Positions 52,645-59,236 of a stretch of 63,292 bases of DNA are shown here, one piece after another; the stretch's first letter is position 1; each line of letters starts with the position of its first letter. Origin of the DNA: Prevotella sp. (GTDB lineage: Bacteria; Bacteroidota; Bacteroidia; Bacteroidales; Bacteroidaceae). The stretch is taken from contig JAFVHN010000027.1 in assembly GCA_017474515.1 (NCBI GenBank), positions 1-63,292 of the forward strand, in the 5' to 3' direction. The notes under the pieces are model-generated. The model was not told where the DNA came from and did no database searches. It was given only the letters and a program-made list of their open reading frames with translations. Position numbers and translations under genes: made by a program.

Positions 52645-53799
52645 ATGAAGAATAAATCCATATACCTCGTCCCGGTGATGCTCTGCTTCTTCTGCATGGG
52701 CTTCGTGGACCTGGTGGGCATTGCCTCCAACTATGTGAAGGAAGACCTGGCGCTGTCCGACTCCGTGGCCAACGTGTTCCCCTCGCTGGTGTTCTTCTGG
52801 TTCCTCATTTTCAGCGTGCCCACGGGAATGTTGATGAACAAGATAGGTCGCAAGAATACCGTGCTGCTGTCGCTCGTCGTCACCGTGGTGTCGCTGTTCA
52901 TTCCCCTGCTCGGCCATTCCTTTGCCGTCATGCTGGTGGCTTTCTCCCTGCTGGGCATCGGCAACGCCCTCATGCAGACGAGCATCAACCCGCTGGCCAT
53001 GCTCATCATCGGCGACAAGAACCTGGCCTCCACGCTCACCTTCGGGCAGTTTGTAAAGGCCATCGCCTCCTTCCTGGCACCTTATCTCGCCATGTGGGGC
53101 GCCACGCAGGCCATGCCCTCCTTCGGCTACGACTGGCGCGTGCTCTTCCTCGTATATTTCGTGGTGGGCATTCTGGCCACCGCCCTCCTGTGGGTGACGC
53201 CCATCCATGAGGAGATGCGCGAGGGCAAGTCGTCGTCGTTCATGGACTGCATCAGGCTGCTCAGCAAGCCCATCGTGCTGCTCTCCTTCTTCGGCATCAT
53301 GTGCCATGTGGGCATCGACGTGGGCACCAACACTACGGCCCCCAAGCTGCTCATGGAGCGCGTGGGCATGTCGCTCAACGATGCCGCCTTCGCCACCTCG
53401 CTCTATTTCATCTTCCGTACCGTGGGCGCACTCACAGGCTCCTTCTTCCTTCGTGTGCTGCGCACCCGCTGGTTTTTCATCATCAGCGTATGCCTGATGG
53501 CCGCATCCATGATACTGATGTTTGGCGGACAGACGAAAGCCGTGCTCTACACGGCCATCGCGCTCGTGGGCTACGGCAACTCCAACATCTTTTCCATGGC
53601 CTTCTCCGAGGCGCTGCTTTCCGTGCCCGACAAGCAGAACGAGGTCTCCGGCCTTATGATTATGGGTCTCTTCGGCGGCACCATCTTCCCCCTCATCATG
53701 GGCTTCATGAGCGATGCCATGGGGCAGGCAGGGGCAGTGGCCGTCATGGCCGTCGGCGTCATCTACCTCTTCACCTATATTCCGCAAGTAAAACACTGA
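52645..53799 (+). CDS. MFS sugar transporter, probable fructose permease
   Basis: A 384-residue inner-membrane protein with 12 predicted helices. MFS loop 'NKIGRKNTV' lies between helices 2 and 3, and the second half begins after a central loop near residue 190 ('EEMREGKSSSF'). Short FucP-like transporters hold this place in Bacteroidota fructan loci (BT1758 equivalent). It would bring fructose from the periplasm into the cytoplasm for the kinase encoded next. It follows the GH32 gene by 24 bases. Confidence 0.88.
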   Translation: MKNKSIYLVPVMLCFFCMGFVDLVGIASNYVKEDLALSDSVANVFPSLVFFWFLIFSVPTGMLMNKIGRKNTVLLSLVVTVVSLFIPLLGHSFAVMLVAFSLLGIGNALMQTSINPLAMLIIGDKNLASTLTFGQFVKAIASFLAPYLAMWGATQAMPSFGYDWRVLFLVYFVVGILATALLWVTPIHEEMREGKSSSFMDCIRLLSKPIVLLSFFGIMCHVGIDVGTNTTAPKLLMERVGMSLNDAAFATSLYFIFRTVGALTGSFFLRVLRTRWFFIISVCLMAASMILMFGGQTKAVLYTAIALVGYGNSNIFSMAFSEALLSVPDKQNEVSGLMIMGLFGGTIFPLIMGFMSDAMGQAGAVAVMAVGVIYLFTYIPQVKH

Positions 53800-53802
53800 T
53801 TT

Positions 53803-54098
53803 TAAGTGAAGAGTGAAGAGTGAAAAGTGAAAAATGAAGGCCCCCTCATGTCCCCCCTTGGGGGGAAGACGTACGGCCCAAAGGCTCCCCTCCTTACGGG
53901 AGGGGCCGGGGGTAGGCTAAGAGTGAAAAATTTGCTGCCGCCATCGGTTAAGTGAAAAGTGAAGAGTGAAGAGTGAAAAATTTGCTGCCGCCATCAGTAA
54001 TGTCTAAACTCCTAAACTTCTAAACTCCTAAACTTCTAAACTCCTTTGTTATGTCTAAACTCCTAAACTTCTAAACTCCTAAACTTCAAAAAAAATAA
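53803..54098. repeat. Large composite of short intergenic repeats before the fructokinase gene
   Basis: In order: GTGAAGAGTGAAAAGTGA strings, the C/G-rich string (GTCCCCCCTTGGGGGGAAG and ACGTACGGCCCA), a TCCCCTCCTTACGGGAGGGG hairpin, the block TTTGCTGCCGCCAT twice (53941-53956 and 53980-53993), then repeated CTAAACTTCTAAACTCC. No gene or promoter. This is the longest gap inside the fructan operon. Confidence 0.75.
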
Positions 54099-54099
54099 T

Positions 54100-54972
54100 A
54101 TGAAACAATATGTAGTAGGACTCGGCGAAGTACTCTGGGACGTACTTCCCGAAGGAAAGAAACTGGGCGGAGCCCCCGCCAACTTTGCATACCATGCCGG
54201 ACAGTTCGGCCTTGACACGCTGGCCGTCAGCGCCCTCGGCGAGGACGCCCTGGCCGAAGAAACCATCCAGGCCCTCCGCGAGAACGGCCTCCACTACCTC
54301 CTGCCGCGCGTGGCCTTCCCCACCGGCACCGTCCAGGTGACGCTCTCCGGCGACGGCATCCCCGCCTACGAAATCAAGGAGAACGTGGCGTGGGACAACA
54401 TTCCCTACACCCCCGAAATCGCCAACGTAGCACGCCAGTGCCGCGCCGTATGCTTCGGCTCCCTGGCACAGCGCAACGCCGTGTCGTGGGCCACCATCCG
54501 CCAGTTCCTCGACGACACCCCCGCCGACTGCCTCAAAATCTTCGACATCAACCTGCGCCAGCAGTTCTACACCAAGGAGGTCATCGAGCAGTCGCTACAG
54601 CGGTGCAACATTCTCAAGATTAACGACGAGGAGCTTGTCGTCATCAAACGCATGTACGGCTACGACGACCTCGACATGCGCGACATCTGCGAGAAGATGC
54701 TCGCCGCCTACCAGCTCAGGATGCTCGTGCTCACCTGCGGCACCAACGGCTCCTATGTCTTCGCGCCCGGCATCACCTCCTTCCAGGAAACGCCGCGCGT
54801 CACCGTTGCCGACACCGTGGGCGCCGGCGACTCCTTCACGGGGTCCTTCTGCGCCGCCATCCTCAACGGCAAGCCCATCGAGGAGGCACACCGCACCGCC
54901 GTCACCGTGTCTGCTTTCGTATGCACACAAAACGGCGCCATGCCCAAATACCCCGAAGAGCTGCGCAAGTAA
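54100..54972 (+). CDS. Fructokinase (PfkB family)
   Basis: A 290-residue cytoplasmic sugar kinase. The N-terminal 'GLGEVLWDVLPEGKKLGGAPANFAYH' is typical of PfkB fructokinases, with Gly-Gly-Ala at the sugar site. The C-terminal signature 'DTVGAGDSFTGSF' holds the catalytic base D244. It makes fructose-6-phosphate from imported fructose, as the BT1757 equivalent. It is last in the fructan locus and is followed by a strong terminator at 54992-55035. Confidence 0.94.
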   Translation: MKQYVVGLGEVLWDVLPEGKKLGGAPANFAYHAGQFGLDTLAVSALGEDALAEETIQALRENGLHYLLPRVAFPTGTVQVTLSGDGIPAYEIKENVAWDNIPYTPEIANVARQCRAVCFGSLAQRNAVSWATIRQFLDDTPADCLKIFDINLRQQFYTKEVIEQSLQRCNILKINDEELVVIKRMYGYDDLDMRDICEKMLAAYQLRMLVLTCGTNGSYVFAPGITSFQETPRVTVADTVGAGDSFTGSFCAAILNGKPIEEAHRTAVTVSAFVCTQNGAMPKYPEELRK

Positions 54973-54991
54973 ACAGCAAAACACACCACGA

Positions 54992-55035
54992 AACAATGCC
55001 AAGGCACGACCACCAGTCAGCGCCTTGGCATTGTT
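54992..55035 (+). terminator. Terminator of the fructan locus
   Basis: AACAATGCCAAGGC (54992-55005) pairs with 55022-55035, followed by a T-rich run; 20 bases after the fructokinase stop. Confidence 0.85.
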
Positions 55036-55051
55036 TTTGTATCATGCCGTT

Positions 55052-55280
55052 TTGTCAAAATTTTTCAATCGTCTTGACTTCTTGGAAATAGTTTGACGGC
55101 AAATCGAGGGCCTCAATTTGCCAATTTGCCCACCTCAATTTGCCAAATCTCTCCCCTCAAATTGCCGTCAACCCCGGGGCGTTTTTTAAACCGTTGATAT
55201 TCAGCGCTTTGTAAAATAGCGGGGGATTTGGTCTTTTTGTCAAATATTTTTACCAATTCTTGCCTACGTCGCTACCCGTC
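55052..55280 (+). repeat. Dispersed 230-bp hairpin element, copy 6
   Basis: Forward orientation: TGTCAAAATTTTTCAATC, then GTTTGACGGCAAAT and the facing ATTGCCGTCAA, where other copies have GACCGC and GCGGTC: both arms changed together. The inner region has CAATTTGCCA twice and a third GCCAATTTGC, then GTTGATATTCAGCGCTTTG and TGTCAAATATTTTTACCAAT, ending GCTACCCGTC. The rest of the 421-base gap 54973-55393 holds only the fructokinase terminator and an AT-rich leader for the sigma factor. Confidence 0.87.
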
Positions 55281-55393
55281 AATATTCAGTAGGAAACGAA
55301 AAAAAATACGGCTTTTCCGTAAAAAAAGCCGGGCCTGAAGTGTCTTATATATAGACAGCCCCAAAAAGGGGGCGCGGAAAACAGGAATACTAC

Positions 55394-55870
55394 ATGTTTG
55401 AACATAGAAAAATAGAACAGCTCTTCCGTCAGCACTATGCCGAGATGATACACCTGGCCAGGGTACTGCTGGGCGACGACGACGAGGCCGAGGACGTGGT
55501 GCAGGACATCTTCCTGCACCTGGCCGCCACCGCCAGTCCTCCCCGACGCGACGGCTACCTGCTGGTGGCCGTGCGCAACGCCTGCCTGAACAGAATACGG
55601 CAAAAGAAATTGCACGAAAAAGTGAAGGCCCTGCTGCCTGTTGACGACGCCATCGACCTGCAACCCCTTGACAAACAGCTGGAACGCCTCGACGCCATCG
55701 CCTCCTACACGGAAGAGCGCCTGGAGGAGCCGCACCGCACCATCTTCCGCCTGCGTTTCGACGACGGCCTCACCATTGCCGAGATTGCCAGCCTGCTACA
55801 CCTCAACCCGAACACCGCCTACAAATATCTGGCGCAAAGCATTCAGCAAGTAAGAAACCACTTCAAATGA
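55394..55870 (+). CDS. ECF-type RNA polymerase sigma factor
   Basis: A 158-residue sigma-70 family protein with only regions 2 and 4. Region 2 (about 5-75): 'YAEMIHLARVLLGDDDEAEDVVQDIFLHL'-type helices with the DDEAEDVVQ core. Region 4 (about 105-155): 'HRTIFRLRFDDGLTIAEIASLLHLNPNTAYKYL', a helix-turn-helix for the -35 element. It directs transcription of a small regulon, probably including the neighbouring outer-membrane gene. First of three tightly packed genes. Confidence 0.93.
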   Translation: MFEHRKIEQLFRQHYAEMIHLARVLLGDDDEAEDVVQDIFLHLAATASPPRRDGYLLVAVRNACLNRIRQKKLHEKVKALLPVDDAIDLQPLDKQLERLDAIASYTEERLEEPHRTIFRLRFDDGLTIAEIASLLHLNPNTAYKYLAQSIQQVRNHFK

Positions 55871-55879
55871 AATAAAAAG

Positions 55880-56524
55880 ATGACCACCATGTCCACGACA
55901 AACGAAAACATCCGCCTGCTATTGGAAATGCTCGACAACCCCGAGGCATACTCCGCGCAGGAAATCCACGACATCATCAACCGCGATGAAGACACGCGCG
56001 CCACCTACCGCCTGATGGTGGAGGCCAGGCGCTGCCGCCGCCCCACGCCCGTAGATGTGGATGGCGCATGGCAGGCGTTCTGCCGCCGCCGCCATGCCAC
56101 GGGGCAGGGGAGGGGATGGCTGAAGGCCGCCGCCATCTTCTTGGGAATTGTCTTCGTGTCGGGGCTTGCCTTTGCCGCCATCCACCTTGTGAGGCAGGGC
56201 CATGGGCCGGCCACCGTGACACCGCAGCAGACGGCCGTACGGACAACGCCCGCCGAACCTGTTGCCGCACCTTCCGACACCGCCCGGGCCGACACCCTCA
56301 GCGTGCAACCGGTCATCTACGACAACACGCCGCTGGAAAAGATGCTGCCCGAGATTGCCCTGCACTACGGTGCCGACGTCACCTTCGCCAACGACGACGC
56401 GCGACAGCTACGGTTCCGCTTTGTGTGGAATCCGCAGAAGGGCATCGACCAGGTGGTGAACGACCTCAACCAGTTTGAGCGCCTGAGAGTATCGTTGAAG
56501 GAAAACCAAATCATCGTAGAATAG
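55880..56524 (+). CDS. Membrane anti-sigma-like protein with C-terminal DUF4974-like domain
   Basis: A 214-residue protein (alternative ATG at 55889), 9 bases after the sigma gene. The cytoplasmic N-terminus (about 1-75) is helical and could bind the sigma factor. A membrane helix follows at about 80-105 ('LKAAAIFLGIVFVSGLAFAAI'), then a Pro/Thr-rich linker, and a periplasmic domain of about 145-214 ('VIYDNTPLEKMLPEIALHYGADVTF', 'LRVSLKENQIIVE') resembling DUF4974 / secretin-TonB N-domains. The usual FecR domain between helix and DUF4974 is missing, so it is a shortened version. Confidence 0.8.
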   Translation: MTTMSTTNENIRLLLEMLDNPEAYSAQEIHDIINRDEDTRATYRLMVEARRCRRPTPVDVDGAWQAFCRRRHATGQGRGWLKAAAIFLGIVFVSGLAFAAIHLVRQGHGPATVTPQQTAVRTTPAEPVAAPSDTARADTLSVQPVIYDNTPLEKMLPEIALHYGADVTFANDDARQLRFRFVWNPQKGIDQVVNDLNQFERLRVSLKENQIIVE

Positions 56525-56532
56525 CGGGCGCC

Positions 56533-59109
56533 ATGAACAGACATCTTGCACTCATCGTCGTCGCCCTCCTGATGGCTTCAGGCACCCAGGCGCAACAAAG
56601 AGTCAACCGGAAATATAACAACGTGTCGCTGGCCGATGCCCTGAGCCAGCTCAGCGAGCAAGCCACTGGCTACACCATCTACTTCATCTATAATGAGTTG
56701 GAGGACTTCCGCATCACCACCACGGTCAGGAACAAGCCCCTGCCGGAAGCCATCCGCCAGATGATTGGCTTCTACCCCGTCCGCATGACGACGAGCAGCG
56801 ACGACAGCGGCCGCAAAATCTTCGTGGAGTGCCTGCAGAAAGCCGGGCGCCACCTCACCGGCACCATCATCGACGAGCATCGCCAGCCCGTGCCCTACGC
56901 CAACATTTGCCTGCTTCATCCTTCCGACTCAACCGTCGTCGGCGGGGGCGTGAGCAACGAGGCTGGCCTGTTCGTCATTCCCTGCAACGAGCCCGAGGTG
57001 CTGGCGCGCATTTCCTTCGTGGGCTATAAGACCGTGTGGCGGAGGTGGAGCCGTGAGCAGGTGGGAACCATACAGCTGACGCCCGAAACGCTGACGGTGG
57101 AAGGCGTCGAGGTGACCGGCGAGCGGCCGAAGGTGCTGCTGCAAGGCAACGCCCTCGTAATGAACGTGGAAGGCACGGTGATGGAGCGGCTGGGAACGGC
57201 GGAAGATGTGCTCTCGCGCGTGCCCGCCATCTCGCGGAAAGGCGACGCGTTTGAAATCCTGGGCAAGGGCGTGCCCCTGATATACCTGAACAACCGCAAG
57301 CTGACCGACCTGCAGGAGCTGAGGAACGTGCGGTCGGACAATATCAAGAGCGTGGAGGTGGTGCAGAACCCCGGCGCACGCTATGACGCCTCGGTCAATG
57401 CCGTCATCATCATCCATACCAGGCGGGCGGCAGGAGAAGGCCTGGGTGTGGAGCTGACCTCGTGGAGCCGCAAGGGGCGCGGCCATGCCAACAACGAGCG
57501 CGTCAACCTGACCTACCGCACCGGAGGGCTGGAGCTGTTTGCCAACCTCTTCGGGGCATACAACAAATACTGGAGGCGCTGCGAGTTCCAGCAGACCGTC
57601 TTTGCCGACACCTTGTGGGTTATCAATAACAAGGAGAAAAACGCGAGGCAAAACCCCTTCTTTGAAGGACGTATGGGGTTTAACTATCAGTTGGATGACA
57701 AAAACTCCTTTGGCGGATTCTACCAGAACACCTACGACTACGTGAAAAGGTATGCCGAGTATGACGACGTTCTGCAAGCCGATGGCATCTACTACGACCA
57801 TTTGCAGAACAGCAGCGTAAGGCGAAACAAAAACACCCCCCTTCACCAGGTTAATCTCTACTACACGGGAAAGGCCGGGCTGTGGGGCATAGACTTCAAC
57901 GCCGATTATAGTTTCCGAAAACAACTGGGGCGCAACCACCAGCAAGAAATGAGCGCAGCGTATGAAAACCGCGATGTCAACACCGAGAGCGTGACGCGCA
58001 GCAAGCTGTTGGCCGAAAAACTCATTGTGAGCCATCCCCTGTGGAAAGGGCAGGTGGAGGTGGGCGAGGAATACACCAACACCCGTTGGCGCAGCCGATT
58101 CGAAAACCCCGAGGGCTATATTTCCAACAGCAACAACGAGCAGCACGAGAACAACATAGCGCCGTTTGTGGAACTGCGACAGCAACTGGCCCGCGTCCAG
58201 CTATCCGTTGGCCTGCGTTACGAACATGTGGAATCGGAATATTTCGTGAGTGGTGTCCGACGCGACGACCAATGCCGCACTTACGATGATTTCTTCCCCT
58301 CCATATCAGCCTCCGGGAAGTTGAAGGAGATACAACTCTCCGTCAGTTATTCCAAACGCTCCACGCGCCCGTCCTACTGGCAGTTGAGCAGCGACGTCAC
58401 CTACGAGAACCGCCTCAACCAAGAAACGGGGAATCCCTACCTCAAGCCCGTCAAATATCACAACCTGAATGTGACGGCGATGTGGAAATGGCTCTTCCTG
58501 ACAACCAACTTCTCACATTGTGTCGATCCCATCCTGTACACGGTAGAAAGCATGGCAGAGGACTCGAAAGCAAATCTCGTGACATACAAGAACTACGACC
58601 ATGCCGACTGGCTCACCGTCACCTTGGGGGCTCAGAAGAGCATCAAGCTGTGGCAGGGCACCTGGACGCCGCAATACAACGTCACGCTTATGAAACCGTG
58701 GTTCAAGTCTTTGTTCTTAGACAAACAGAGAAGTTTCAACCATCCGATGATGACATTGCAGTTAGGCAACATCCTTACCCTGCCCCGCGACTGGCTGTTT
58801 CAGGCCGACTTCAGCATGAACACCCACGGCTACCAGCAGAATGCCTGGTTTGACTGCACCAATGCGATGCTCTCGCTGAGCATCAGCAAGGACCTCTTCA
58901 GGCGCCGCCTGAACGTCAAGCTCACAGGCAACGACCTCCTCAATGGCGGCGTCAACCGCTTCACCCTATACAGCAACCGCATGATGTTCCGCAAGACGGA
59001 AGACAACGACTCCCGCTGCGTCCAACTCTCCCTACGCTACCGCTTCAATGTCACCCCCTCGAAATATCGCGGGACAGGAGCCGGAAATGCGGAGAAAAAT
59101 CGATTGTAG
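56533..59109 (+). CDS. Outer-membrane beta-barrel receptor with N-terminal signalling-like domain
   Basis: An 858-residue protein with a signal peptide (residues 1-20, 'MASGTQA'). Residues of about 24-105 resemble an STN signalling domain ('VSLADALSQLSEQATGYTIYFIYNEL', 'PLPEAIRQMIG'), then a carboxypeptidase-regulatory-like domain ('LTGTIIDEHRQPVPYANICLL'), a plug ('VEVVQNPGARYDASVNAVIIIHT') and a beta-barrel to 'VQLSLRYRFNV'. The STN domain and place behind sigma/anti-sigma genes suggest a cell-surface signalling receptor. No SusD-like partner follows. The gene is 8 bases after the anti-sigma-like gene. Confidence 0.88.
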   Translation: MNRHLALIVVALLMASGTQAQQRVNRKYNNVSLADALSQLSEQATGYTIYFIYNELEDFRITTTVRNKPLPEAIRQMIGFYPVRMTTSSDDSGRKIFVECLQKAGRHLTGTIIDEHRQPVPYANICLLHPSDSTVVGGGVSNEAGLFVIPCNEPEVLARISFVGYKTVWRRWSREQVGTIQLTPETLTVEGVEVTGERPKVLLQGNALVMNVEGTVMERLGTAEDVLSRVPAISRKGDAFEILGKGVPLIYLNNRKLTDLQELRNVRSDNIKSVEVVQNPGARYDASVNAVIIIHTRRAAGEGLGVELTSWSRKGRGHANNERVNLTYRTGGLELFANLFGAYNKYWRRCEFQQTVFADTLWVINNKEKNARQNPFFEGRMGFNYQLDDKNSFGGFYQNTYDYVKRYAEYDDVLQADGIYYDHLQNSSVRRNKNTPLHQVNLYYTGKAGLWGIDFNADYSFRKQLGRNHQQEMSAAYENRDVNTESVTRSKLLAEKLIVSHPLWKGQVEVGEEYTNTRWRSRFENPEGYISNSNNEQHENNIAPFVELRQQLARVQLSVGLRYEHVESEYFVSGVRRDDQCRTYDDFFPSISASGKLKEIQLSVSYSKRSTRPSYWQLSSDVTYENRLNQETGNPYLKPVKYHNLNVTAMWKWLFLTTNFSHCVDPILYTVESMAEDSKANLVTYKNYDHADWLTVTLGAQKSIKLWQGTWTPQYNVTLMKPWFKSLFLDKQRSFNHPMMTLQLGNILTLPRDWLFQADFSMNTHGYQQNAWFDCTNAMLSLSISKDLFRRRLNVKLTGNDLLNGGVNRFTLYSNRMMFRKTEDNDSRCVQLSLRYRFNVTPSKYRGTGAGNAEKNRL

Positions 59110-59180
59110 AGAGGGAAAAGTGAAGAGTGAAAAATGGAAAGTGAAAAATGAAGAGTGAAAAATGAAAAGTGAAAAGTGAA
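59110..59180. repeat. GTGAAAAATG strings after the receptor gene
   Basis: Six or so imperfect copies of AAGTGAAAAATGAAGAGTG units, the same class as at 53803-53830 and 61641-61675. Confidence 0.65.
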
Positions 59181-59227
59181 AAAAGAATCTGGAAATTCCT
59201 TGTTTTCAAGGGTTTCCAGATTCTTTT
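59181..59227. terminator. Hairpin between the receptor gene and the tamA-like gene
   Basis: AAAAGAATCTGGAAA (59181-59195) pairs with 59213-59227 and is followed by T's; on the minus strand it also ends in a run of T after the stop at 59237. Probable bidirectional terminator. Confidence 0.8.
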
Positions 59228-59236
59228 TTTATATTC

